A stretch of 5,174 bases of DNA from Ruminococcaceae bacterium UBA5413 (GCA_002409585.1 DHNP01000039.1:101090-106263); one strand, 5' to 3'. Positions 1 to 5,174 are shown, numbered from the stretch's first letter. Notes: generated by a model from the letters alone, not told the origin. Made by a program: numbers and translations.

Positions 1-148
1 GCCCGTGGACGGTGAACTTGAGGGCTGTTCGCTTGAGGATGAGCCGCCGACCGTGGATGGTGAACTTGAGGGCTGTTCGCTTGAGGACGAGCTGCCGCCC
101 GTGGACGGTGAACTTGAAGACTGTGTGCTTGAGGATGAGCCGCTGCTT
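1..148 (-). repeat. Three 48-bp tandem repeats encoding a Ser-rich linker
   Basis: Units begin at 5, 53 and 101 on the plus strand, each starting GTGGAYGGTGAACTTGA. Units 1 and 2 differ at 4 of 48 positions; unit 3 differs from unit 1 at about 8. The array continues to, and probably past, the left edge. The period of 48 bp keeps the reading frame, so on the minus strand each unit adds 16 residues of the pattern SSSSEQPSSSPST plus Gly/Val-Gly-Gly. The unit nearest the folded domain is the most diverged (TQS in place of EQP). This is a typical wall-spanning stalk or linker, and its copy number could vary between strains by slippage. Confidence 0.9.
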
Positions 149-1182
149 TTCACAGCGCTATAAGGGTAAAAATGCCCTTCGGCACTGTTATTTGTAATTG
201 ACTTTGCGATAATTCCTCCTTCGAAGTTACCGCTCCCGTCTTTGACTGTTACTTCTGCTTTCGGGGCGACTATATGGCCGCCGGTATATTCACTTTTTAT
301 AGACTTTGCGTCCGGAAAATTCCAAATTAATTTCATTCCGCTCATGTTCATTTGTCCGTCCTGAATACTGCCGTCGGTAAGTTTATTTTTTAAAGAATTA
401 TCATTGTTAAAAGACTGTCCGTTGGTTGAAAGTATGCCCTTTGTCTTGTTGTCTTTTGAAAAACCTATATATTGGAATGTCAGAGAAATATCCGTATTGA
501 TGAACCCGGTGAAGCTGACCGTGTACCGGTTTTTACTTATGTCGGATATGTCTGTAATGCCGAGTTTTATATAATTGACTTTATCGTATATTTCCTTTGG
601 TATAATAATATTTTTACTTGTCTCAAACGGCAGGGTTAATGTAAACCCGTTATATTCATCCCCCGCAATATCTCCGTCTGTAACAGTGTACGCGTCTTTC
701 GTTAAGCCTTCGGATTCGGATGCAATATTTTTAAAAGCTGCGTCGAAGTCGATATATTCTTCGTCGCCAGTATATTTGTTTATATTGCTGCCGGCGGAAA
801 CGCTGTCGCCAGCGGTTTTGTAATATGCCGGAAGGCCGATATAGCCTTCATATTCAGATAGAGACGAGTCTTTAAAATAATTTCCGGCATTGTAATTACC
901 GATACTTACAATATGATGAAAGTAGGAAACAGCTGTTGCCCCGTCGCCGAAATTTTCAATCTTCGCATTGCCGCCGCATGCTATGGCTCCAACAGTATGG
1001 CTTATCGCGGTTAAGTCGCTTTGCGTGAAATACTGGTAGTCGCTCAGAAGGTTTTCAATGGAATAACTTTTCTGATAAACAGTGGATGTGCTGCCGGCGG
1101 CAGCTCCCATGACGCCGGGGACAAGCATTGCCATTATGCATACCAAAACCCATGCGACGGTATCTCTTGCTTTTTTACTCAA
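1..1182 (-). CDS. Choice-of-anchor A family secreted surface protein, C-terminus beyond the left edge
   Basis: Probable cell-surface adhesin or matrix protein; its ligand is unknown. The minus-strand frame stays open for exactly 394 codons from a TTG at 1182 to the window edge. TTG is chosen because AGGGG (1195-1191) sits 8 nt upstream; an in-frame GTG at 1191 directly abuts that site. Residues 1-29 form a signal peptide: basic LSKKAR, a hydrophobic WVLVCIMAMLVPGVMG stretch, then an AAA cleavage region. Residues about 40-341 match the choice-of-anchor A domain: SHTVGAIACGGNAKIENFG (61-79), GNYNAGNYF (95-103), HIVAPKAEV (303-311) and NFEGGIIAKS...EGHFYPY (319-341). From about residue 345 a Ser/Pro/Thr-rich linker begins, made of 16-residue repeats. 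In this family the C-terminus carries a variable anchor (LPXTG, PEP-CTERM or other), which is not visible here. It is divergent from the Mga-like regulator at 1504, its probable controller. Family call is confident; anchor type and function are unknown. Confidence 0.82.
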   Translation of the reverse strand, partial: MSKKARDTVAWVLVCIMAMLVPGVMGAAAGSTSTVYQKSYSIENLLSDYQYFTQSDLTAISHTVGAIACGGNAKIENFGDGATAVSYFHHIVSIGNYNAGNYFKDSSLSEYEGYIGLPAYYKTAGDSVSAGSNINKYTGDEEYIDFDAAFKNIASESEGLTKDAYTVTDGDIAGDEYNGFTLTLPFETSKNIIIPKEIYDKVNYIKLGITDISDISKNRYTVSFTGFINTDISLTFQYIGFSKDNKTKGILSTNGQSFNNDNSLKNKLTDGSIQDGQMNMSGMKLIWNFPDAKSIKSEYTGGHIVAPKAEVTVKDGSGNFEGGIIAKSITNNSAEGHFYPYSAVKSSGSSSSTQSSSSPSTGGSSSSSEQPSSSPSTVGGSSSSEQPSSSPSTG

Positions 1183-1190
1183 ACTTTTCA

Positions 1191-1195
1191 CCCCT
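1191..1195 (-). promoter_or_regulatory. Ribosome binding site fixing the TTG start of the surface protein
   Basis: On the minus strand AGGGG occupies 1195-1191 and is followed by an 8-nt spacer to the TTG at 1182-1180. This spacing is near optimal. It argues against the in-frame GTG at 1191-1189, which would leave no spacer. Confidence 0.7.
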
Positions 1196-1204
1196 AATAT
1201 AGAT

Positions 1205-1265
1205 ATCATATGACATATGTACTTATGCCTGTAATTTGTTACCGCAAAGACAAAATGCATATGAT
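1205..1265. promoter_or_regulatory. Cluster of three CATATG motifs, candidate operator
   Basis: CATATG occurs at 1207-1212, 1214-1219 (inside the palindrome ACATATGT, 1213-1220) and 1258-1263. The outer copies lie in 8-bp inverted arms, ATCATATG (1205-1212) and CATATGAT (1258-1265), 45 bp apart. The cluster lies in the leader of the leftward surface-protein gene. It could bind a dimeric regulator, but AT-rich DNA makes such motifs by chance, so this is only a candidate. Confidence 0.3.
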
Positions 1266-1292
1266 AAACCCAGCAGCGTTAATAATATCTAA

Positions 1293-1298
1293 ATTATA
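1293..1298 (-). promoter_or_regulatory. Candidate -10 element for the surface-protein gene
   Basis: The minus strand reads GCTATAATTT here, a perfect TATAAT at 1298-1293. It would start transcription near 1286 and leave a leader of about 100 nt. The hexamer 17 bp upstream is CGTAAT, a very poor -35 element. The 11-bp palindrome GAAGCGGCTTC (1302-1312) lies between the two. A good -10 with no -35 is typical of an activator-dependent promoter, which would fit control by the neighbouring Mga-like protein; that link is inference. Confidence 0.4.
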
Positions 1299-1411
1299 GC
1301 GGAAGCGGCTTCTTAATTACGTTCTGTTTTTTCATTTCAAAACGCAAAATATGGTCAGTATTTTTTAGCCGTATACAATACTATGGAGATAGAAAGTACG
1401 ATTATGCGCTG

Positions 1412-1440
1412 TTGACATGTTATTGGCAAATAGATATAAT
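1412..1440 (+). promoter_or_regulatory. Perfect-consensus sigma-A promoter of the Mga-like regulator
   Basis: TTGACA (1412-1417) is followed by exactly 17 bp and then TATAAT (1435-1440). Both hexamers and the spacing match the housekeeping consensus exactly. Transcription should start near 1447, giving a leader of about 57 nt before the ATG at 1504. No competing gene lies between, so it most likely drives the regulator gene. Confidence 0.88.
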
Positions 1441-1465
1441 ATTTTACGATTTTGATGGAAAAATA

Positions 1466-1491
1466 AATCTTATATATTTAATTATAAGATT
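1466..1491 (+). promoter_or_regulatory. 9-bp inverted repeat in the regulator leader
   Basis: AATCTTATA (1466-1474) and TATAAGATT (1483-1491) are perfect inverted arms around an 8-nt loop. The repeat lies downstream of the -10 element and ends one base before the weak ribosome binding region GGGCGTG (1492-1498). As DNA it could be an operator for autoregulation. As RNA it would be a weak AT hairpin next to the ribosome site. No T-tract follows, so it is not a terminator. Confidence 0.5.
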
Positions 1492-1503
1492 GGGCGTGAA
1501 AAA

Positions 1504-2946
1504 ATGCGCAGACTGATGGATGCGCCTTCGCAAATGGCTATCCATATTTTGGAAAAATTAGCTGGCCGCAAGGGCTGGATAACCATCGCCGAACTTTCAG
1601 ATGAGGTCGGCGCCAGTACGAGAACCATAGAGAAAGACCTGTCAATGCTCAGGAAGCGCTGGGGTGATAACCTTCAGCTTGAAATCTCAAGAAAAAACGG
1701 CGTACGTCTGCGCAACAAAAATGTAGCTAACCTTGGTATGATTTTAACAGAACTCTTCAACGAGTCTGTAGCGCTGCGGTGGATTGTGGAGCTTTTGTTT
1801 TATCCGCGCCGGAAAATAGAATTTTATGAGGAAAGACTTTTTGCAAGCCGGTCCACACTGAACCGCACGCTGCCGAAAATTAACCAGTTCCTCTCTTCAC
1901 GCGGAATGGAAATCCTCAATAAAAGCGGGAAATATGAATTTGTCGGCAGGGATGAATATTACCTCCGCGACTTCAGTACATGCTTCCTGATTGAAATGTA
2001 CGGCATGGACATTACGAAGTATAACATGAGCATTGACTTAAAGTTTATAGCCCGCCTTATTGGAAAGTCACTTTCAAAGTACCTTTCGCCAAAGGAACTG
2101 CAGTGGGTTTTCAGTGACGACATTTCGCTCGCTTACTGGTCCATGTTTTACTTTATGTCGCTTCTCAGGGAAGAAAACGGCTATACCATTGAGTCGGATT
2201 ATCCGGTTGAAGAAGTTACGCCTTATGACTTAGCCTGCATCCGCAGGTCGTTTCCTCATATAGGCTTAAATAACCTGCGTGCTGTCTACCAGGCTGTATT
2301 TAAACAGTACCGGGGGTGGAGCTCAAATGAAGAACGCGTTTTGGTAGATAATGAAGCTGAAGCGCTGCTGCGGCGCCTGTTTTCGGAAATGAACGTAGTC
2401 CAAAACGAAGAAACCGCGGGAGCGCTTAAATTTGTCGTGGAATGTTTGTACTTAGTTTCGAAGCTGCGCCCATACAAAACATCCGTACTGTTCGACAGGA
2501 TAGCGTATTTTGCGCTGTCAGTTAAAGATGTAAACCCGTATTTCTACAATGCGGCTGAAAAAAATCTGTCTGTTTTTTCTCATAATGTGAAGTATGACAT
2601 ATCCTCCGAACTTAATAATTTTATATACTGGGTAAGCTTGATATCACCGAAACTGAGCACATCAATATGCCTGCGGAAAGTTTTGCTTATTGATGATTTC
2701 GGAAGTATGCACGCGAAGTTCCTGCAGAAGATGTTTTCGCAATTTTTTAACAGTGAATGCTCCAAAGTTATAAAAATCGATATTTACAGCGGACAGGGCG
2801 AACCGGCGGAGGAACTGATTAAAGATTACGATATTGTCCTGACGACTGTACCTAAGTTCCACTTTTCATACCCGCACGCGATTTTAATTAACGATTATCC
2901 GAGCCATGAGGACTTTATCGGGGTGTACCGTGCCGTTTACGGCTGA
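1504..2946 (+). CDS. Mga/PRD-family transcriptional regulator
   Basis: Stand-alone DNA-binding regulator resembling streptococcal Mga and Bacillus AtxA, whose activity is tuned through PTS-linked PRD domains. Residues 8-62 form an N-terminal winged HTH, with the helix-turn-helix ITIAELSDEVGASTRTIEKDL at about 26-46 and a wing LEISRKNGVRLRNK. A second Mga-type HTH covers about 88-150 (EERLFASRSTLNRTLPKI, then a wing MEILNKSGKYEFVG). Residues about 155-375 are helical and PRD-like, with weak conservation. Residues 391-478 look like an EIIB-type Rossmann-like domain (RKVLLIDDFGSMHAKFL, then YDIVLTTVP, then AILINDYPSHEDF) without the phosphorylatable Cys of true EIIB. At 480 residues it is close to the size of Mga and AtxA. 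The ATG at 1504 is preceded only by GGGCGTG, a weak ribosome site; Met5 and Met11 are alternatives. Its neighbour is the divergent surface-protein gene, a plausible target. It could also be classed as a BglG-type PRD regulator, but an N-terminal DNA-binding HTH argues against an RNA-binding antiterminator. Confidence 0.8.
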   Translation: MRRLMDAPSQMAIHILEKLAGRKGWITIAELSDEVGASTRTIEKDLSMLRKRWGDNLQLEISRKNGVRLRNKNVANLGMILTELFNESVALRWIVELLFYPRRKIEFYEERLFASRSTLNRTLPKINQFLSSRGMEILNKSGKYEFVGRDEYYLRDFSTCFLIEMYGMDITKYNMSIDLKFIARLIGKSLSKYLSPKELQWVFSDDISLAYWSMFYFMSLLREENGYTIESDYPVEEVTPYDLACIRRSFPHIGLNNLRAVYQAVFKQYRGWSSNEERVLVDNEAEALLRRLFSEMNVVQNEETAGALKFVVECLYLVSKLRPYKTSVLFDRIAYFALSVKDVNPYFYNAAEKNLSVFSHNVKYDISSELNNFIYWVSLISPKLSTSICLRKVLLIDDFGSMHAKFLQKMFSQFFNSECSKVIKIDIYSGQGEPAEELIKDYDIVLTTVPKFHFSYPHAILINDYPSHEDFIGVYRAVYG

Positions 2947-3059
2947 AAATTTCCGCGCTGGCTGTGTCTCTCATACGTGGTATTATGCGCTGGCGCGGGT
3001 ACCGGTAAAAATACAATGCTTTTCTTTCATTGACTTACTATTTTACAGGGCGGAAAATG

Positions 3060-3088
3060 TTGAATTTACTTTTAAAACGTGCTACGAT
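3060..3088 (+). promoter_or_regulatory. Weak promoter candidate upstream of the aldo/keto reductase
   Basis: TTGAAT (3060-3065), a 17-bp spacer and TACGAT (3083-3088) each match the sigma-A hexamers at 4 of 6 positions. If used, the transcript would start near 3095 and cross the hairpin at 3229-3269 before reaching the reductase. The match is weak and could be chance. Confidence 0.22.
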
Positions 3089-3130
3089 AATAGTAAACAA
3101 CAGGCTGCCGGCGGGCATACGGGGGCAATT

Positions 3131-3220
3131 TTACATACGGACTCCATATCCCGGATTTAAGCGCGCTGCATCGTACGGTTCCACAGGCTCAAATCCGATG
3201 TTCCTAAAAAATACACAGAT
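3131..3220 (-). pseudogene. Possible remnant of a GNAT acetyltransferase C-terminus
   Basis: The minus-strand frame ending at the TAA at 3133-3131 reads FFRNIGFEPVEPYD and then NPGYGVRM before the stop. This resembles the end of GNAT acetyltransferases, where a (Y/F)xxxGF motif is followed by a PY segment and a last strand ending in a hydrophobic-x-Met pattern. Nothing upstream in this frame looks like the acetyl-CoA-binding part of the fold; it runs instead into the hairpin region. If real, only the last 30 or so codons survive. The match is short, and chance is a serious alternative. Confidence 0.25.
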
Positions 3221-3228
3221 GATAAAAC

Positions 3229-3284
3229 TGCCCCGCGGCACAGCGGTGAAAGCTGCCTGCCGCGAGGCACGCGCCTTATTTTTT
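3229..3284 (+). terminator. Long hairpin followed by a T-rich run, probable terminator or attenuator
   Basis: TGCCCCGCGGCA (3229-3240) pairs with TGCCGCGAGGCA (3258-3269) at 11 of 12 positions. The stem extends inward through CAGC (3241-3244) with GCTG (3252-3255), leaving a 7-nt loop and a two-base bulge. TTATTTTTT follows at 3276-3284. The T-run lies 6 nt after the stem, longer than ideal; a smaller AGGC/GCCT hairpin at 3265-3276 abuts it. It may end transcripts from the regulator gene or attenuate transcription into the reductase. Confidence 0.45.
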
Positions 3285-3288
3285 AATG

Positions 3289-3304
3289 CCGGCACGCCTG
3301 CCGG
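3289..3304. repeat. Short perfect inverted repeat upstream of the reductase
   Basis: CCGGCA (3289-3294) and TGCCGG (3299-3304) flank a 4-nt loop. No T-tract follows, so it is not a terminator. It lies in the presumed leader about 20 bp before the ribosome site of the next gene; its role is unknown. Confidence 0.5.
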
Positions 3305-3324
3305 ACGGACATTTAAACGTGTTG

Positions 3325-3331
3325 AAAGGGG
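3325..3331 (+). promoter_or_regulatory. Ribosome binding site with ambiguous start codon for the reductase
   Basis: AAAGGGG (3325-3331) is the only good ribosome site before the reductase. It touches the TTG at 3332 with no spacer, but lies 9 nt before the in-frame ATT at 3341. An in-frame TGA at 3323-3325 rules out any earlier start. Confidence 0.55.
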
Positions 3332-4258
3332 TTGTTTAAAATTAAAAACATCAGTATAGGCAGCGGGGAAATAACCGCATCGGAAATTGCGCTTGGCTGT
3401 ATGAGGATGGCAAACCTTACTGTAAAAGAAGCTGCGGGCGTGATTGATTCGGCGATTGAAAGCGGCATAAACTTTTTTGACCATGCAGATATTTACGGAG
3501 GCGGAAAGTCCGAGGAGATATTTTCAGAAGCTTTCGGCATGACGCCTTCAAAGCGCGAAAAGATATTTATCCAGTCAAAGTGCGGCATACGCGACGGGTA
3601 TTACGACTTTTCAAAAGAACATATTTTGGAGGCGGTAGACGGCAGCCTCAGGCGCCTTAAGACAGACTACCTTGACGTACTCCTGCTGCACAGGCCGGAC
3701 GCGCTCGTTGAGCCTGAAGAGGTCGCTGAAGCTTTTACCGTACTGCACAGCAGCGGCAAGGTGCGTTATTTCGGCGTAAGCAACCATAACCCCATGCAGA
3801 TGGAGCTGCTCGGCAGGTACCTGAACCAAAAGATACTTGTTAACCAGCTTCAGCTGAGCGTAATGCACACGGGCATGATAGATGCGGGCTTGCACGTAAA
3901 TATGAAGACTGACAGCGCCGCTGACAGGGACGGGAGCGTCCTTGACTACTGCCGCTTGAAGGGCATTACCGTGCAGGCGTGGTCGCCGTTCCAGTACGGA
4001 TTTTTCAACGGGGTCTTTTTGGACAATGATAAATTTCCGGAGCTAAACAAAAGGATAAACGCTGCGGCCGCCGACAAAGGCGTTACAAACAGCGCCGTGG
4101 CCATAGCATGGCTGCTGCGGCACCCGGCAAAGATACAGCCGGTAATAGGCACAATGAACAAGCAGAGGATAAAGGACATATGCAGGGCATCTGATATATC
4201 GCTTACAAGGCAGGAGTGGTACGGCATTTACCGTGCGGCGGGGAATGACATCCCGTAA
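3332..4258 (+). CDS. Aldo/keto reductase, YdhF-like
   Basis: Cytoplasmic NAD(P)H-dependent oxidoreductase of the aldo/keto reductase superfamily, predicted to reduce aldehydes or ketones to alcohols; the natural substrate cannot be read from sequence. The protein (up to 308 residues) covers the whole TIM barrel. Numbered from the TTG, the catalytic tetrad is intact: Asp50 and Tyr55 in NFFDHADIYGGG, Lys83 in QSKCGI, and His120 in LLLHRPD. Other family marks are ALGCMRM (20-26), RYFGVSNHNP (145-154), NQLQLS (171-176), QAWSPFQYGFF (215-225), the cofactor-phosphate region PVIGTMNKQRI (270-280) and the conserved tail LTRQEWYGIYRAAGN (291-305). The start is uncertain: TTG at 3332 abuts the ribosome site, while ATT at 3341 has correct spacing and would give a family-like KNISIG N-terminus; the next in-frame ATG (3401) falls inside the conserved barrel. 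It is convergent with the fructose bisphosphatase and shows no clear link to the regulator. Confidence 0.92.
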   Translation: MFKIKNISIGSGEITASEIALGCMRMANLTVKEAAGVIDSAIESGINFFDHADIYGGGKSEEIFSEAFGMTPSKREKIFIQSKCGIRDGYYDFSKEHILEAVDGSLRRLKTDYLDVLLLHRPDALVEPEEVAEAFTVLHSSGKVRYFGVSNHNPMQMELLGRYLNQKILVNQLQLSVMHTGMIDAGLHVNMKTDSAADRDGSVLDYCRLKGITVQAWSPFQYGFFNGVFLDNDKFPELNKRINAAAADKGVTNSAVAIAWLLRHPAKIQPVIGTMNKQRIKDICRASDISLTRQEWYGIYRAAGNDIP

Positions 4259-4286
4259 ATCCAATGCACAGTCCCTTAAAATGATT

Positions 4287-4347
4287 AAAAACATCCCCGC
4301 ACGTCCGGTTTTGCCGTTACGTGCGGGGATGCGTTTATATTTTTTCT
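4287..4347. terminator. Bidirectional intrinsic terminator between convergent genes
   Basis: CATCCCCGCACGT (4292-4304) and ACGTGCGGGGATG (4319-4331) form a perfect 13-bp GC-rich stem. The 14-nt loop can itself pair CGG (4306-4308) with CCG (4314-4316). On the plus strand a T-rich run follows from 4334 to 4347. On the minus strand the A-run at 4287-4291 reads as five Ts directly after the stem. It therefore ends the reductase transcript and the bisphosphatase transcript. Its plus-side T-run overlaps the last codons of the bisphosphatase gene. Confidence 0.93.
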
Positions 4348-5174
4348 TTAATTGTACCGTTCCTGTACGACTGCAGCAAAGACGTGAGGTCGTCTATCTG
4401 TGCCTTTAATTCCTTACCGGTATCGGTGTCGGCAACAGTAATACGCTTTTTTATTGCTTCGACTACCATAACTTTGGGGGAGTCTTCGCCGAACATGCTG
4501 CCGGCGGGGAGCGGGCGGTGCTCCGCAAGGGCGAGGTAACGCGAGTTTGCTATAAACGTGTAACCGCCTATGCCGGTCTGCTTCTGGTAAGCCTTGGATA
4601 TGCCGCCGTCTATCATAAAAAGCAGCCCGCCGCCCTTTACAGGGCTTTCACCCTGCTTAAGCTTAACGGGGACATGGCCGTTTATTATATGCGCGTTTGC
4701 TGGGTCAAGGCCGAACTCATGCAGTATCATTTCACACGTTTCACGTTTTTCAACGTATTTGTAATAATAATTCATTGTTTCCTTATGCGATTGCTTATCC
4801 TCTATAAAATAACGCTCGAAAGCCGAAAGCTTGCTTTTGCCGAAAAGCGGTGATTTCGGCCCGCACCAAAGGTACCACATCATGTCGCAGGAGGACTCGC
4901 GCTCTTTTGAGCCTTCTGGGGCAAAGTACGCGCTGCGCACGACCCCGTCAAGGTATTCGAGATATTCTTTACCGTTGAGTCCGGCGCCGTTTATGTATAT
5001 GGTTTCAAATTTTCCGTCTTCGGTAAGAGGTATGCAGCCGTGGTAAAGCAGGTTTGAGTTGGCCTTGAGGTACATGCTTCCGTGCGAATATAAAAAGCGG
5101 ATGTGCTTTTGCTGCCGCCCGCTGTGCCGGAATGAGTAAGATATGGTTTTCATTGTCACCGCCGGGATATAATT
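4335..5174 (-). CDS. fbp: Class III fructose-1,6-bisphosphatase, C-terminal part
   Basis: Gluconeogenic enzyme that hydrolyses fructose 1,6-bisphosphate to fructose 6-phosphate and phosphate in the cytoplasm. The Firmicutes-type class III enzyme belongs to the calcineurin-like metallophosphatase superfamily and is usually about 640-670 residues. The window holds the last 279 codons. The frame is open to the right edge, beginning NYIPAVTMKT, and the internal GTG (5159) and ATG (5153) are not true starts because conserved family sequence continues through them. Marks, numbered from the edge: SYSFRHSGRQQKHIRFLY (12-29), NLLYHGCIPLTEDG (41-54), MWYLWCGPKSPLFGK (99-113), FERYFIEDKQSHKE (119-132), the metal-site motif INGHVPVK (164-171), MIDGGISKAYQ (187-197) and the tail ADTDTGKEL (248-256). 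The catalytic Asp/His motifs of the N-terminal half lie outside the window. It ends with TAA at 4337-4335, four bases from the terminator stem. Confidence 0.95.
   Translation of the reverse strand, partial: NYIPAVTMKTISYSFRHSGRQQKHIRFLYSHGSMYLKANSNLLYHGCIPLTEDGKFETIYINGAGLNGKEYLEYLDGVVRSAYFAPEGSKERESSCDMMWYLWCGPKSPLFGKSKLSAFERYFIEDKQSHKETMNYYYKYVEKRETCEMILHEFGLDPANAHIINGHVPVKLKQGESPVKGGGLLFMIDGGISKAYQKQTGIGGYTFIANSRYLALAEHRPLPAGSMFGEDSPKVMVVEAIKKRITVADTDTGKELKAQIDDLTSLLQSYRNGTIKEKI

Larger units (their letters stand above)
2947..3331. other. 385-bp intergenic region with no convincing intact gene
   Basis: Open frames here (for example 3030-3359 plus and 3131-3484 minus) run through the hairpins or into the reductase gene and have no ribosome site, so I do not call them. 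The region holds an 8-bp direct repeat GCGCTGGC (2955-2962 and 2987-2994), weak promoter-like hexamers, a long hairpin at 3229-3269, a short hairpin at 3289-3304 and, on the minus strand, an acetyltransferase-like stretch at about 3131-3220. Confidence 0.6.

Noticed and set aside
1..148. 48-bp repeats as a CRISPR array
   Set aside because: The units are contiguous with no unique spacers and lie in frame within a coding sequence.
12..197. Plus-strand open frame through the repeats
   Set aside because: It is a repeat-driven shadow of the minus-strand surface-protein gene, with no ribosome site.
575..823. Plus-strand open frame of 82 codons
   Set aside because: It lies wholly antisense to conserved choice-of-anchor A coding sequence and matches nothing recognisable.
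1357..1382. AGTATT/AATACT inverted repeat
   Set aside because: Only 6 bp, AT-rich and 14 bp apart, so easily due to chance.
3030..3359. Plus-strand open frame of 109 codons before the reductase
   Set aside because: It crosses both hairpins, overlaps the start of the reductase, has no ribosome site and has an unusual basic composition.
3131..3484. Full-length minus-strand frame as an intact gene
   Set aside because: More than half of it lies antisense to the reductase or across the hairpins; only its last 30 or so codons look protein-like.
4335..5159. fbp fragment as a complete 274-codon gene starting at the GTG
   Set aside because: The frame continues to the edge with family-like sequence (NYIPAV), and the usual enzyme is more than twice this length, so it is cut by the window rather than truncated.

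Overview
The window looks like chromosomal DNA from a low- to mid-GC Firmicute, probably a Clostridia-type gut or anaerobic organism. The grounds are a class III fructose-1,6-bisphosphatase (a Firmicutes-typical enzyme), an Mga/PRD-type regulator, AGGGG-type ribosome binding sites, frequent TTG/GTG-like starts and strong intrinsic terminators. This placement is inference from gene families; nothing in the window fixes a species.

Layout, left to right. (1) Positions 1-1182, minus strand: the first 394 codons of a secreted surface protein of the choice-of-anchor A family. It has a signal peptide, a domain of about 300 residues, and then a Ser-rich linker built from 48-bp tandem repeats that runs off the left edge. 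(2) Positions 1183-1503: a divergent control region holding a perfect-consensus promoter for the rightward gene, a -10-only promoter candidate for the leftward gene, three CATATG motifs and a 9-bp inverted repeat in the rightward leader. (3) Positions 1504-2946, plus strand: a 480-residue Mga/PRD-family transcription regulator with two N-terminal HTH regions, a helical PRD-like middle and an EIIB-like C-terminus. (4) Positions 2947-3331: a 385-bp gap with a long hairpin, a second hairpin and, on the minus strand, a possible trace of an acetyltransferase gene. (5) Positions 3332-4258, plus strand: a complete aldo/keto reductase with an intact catalytic tetrad but an unusual start codon. (6) Positions 4292-4331: a strong bidirectional terminator between convergent genes. 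(7) Positions 4335-5174, minus strand: the C-terminal 279 residues of class III fructose-1,6-bisphosphatase, whose N-terminal part lies beyond the right edge.

The most interesting unit is the head-to-head pair of surface protein and Mga-like regulator. In streptococci Mga switches on genes for surface adhesins, so a stand-alone Mga-like regulator divergent from an adhesin-like gene suggests a local sensor/activator with its own surface-protein target. The aldo/keto reductase and the fructose bisphosphatase look like ordinary metabolic genes with no evident link to that pair. I saw no CRISPR array, tRNA, rRNA, transposase or phage gene.
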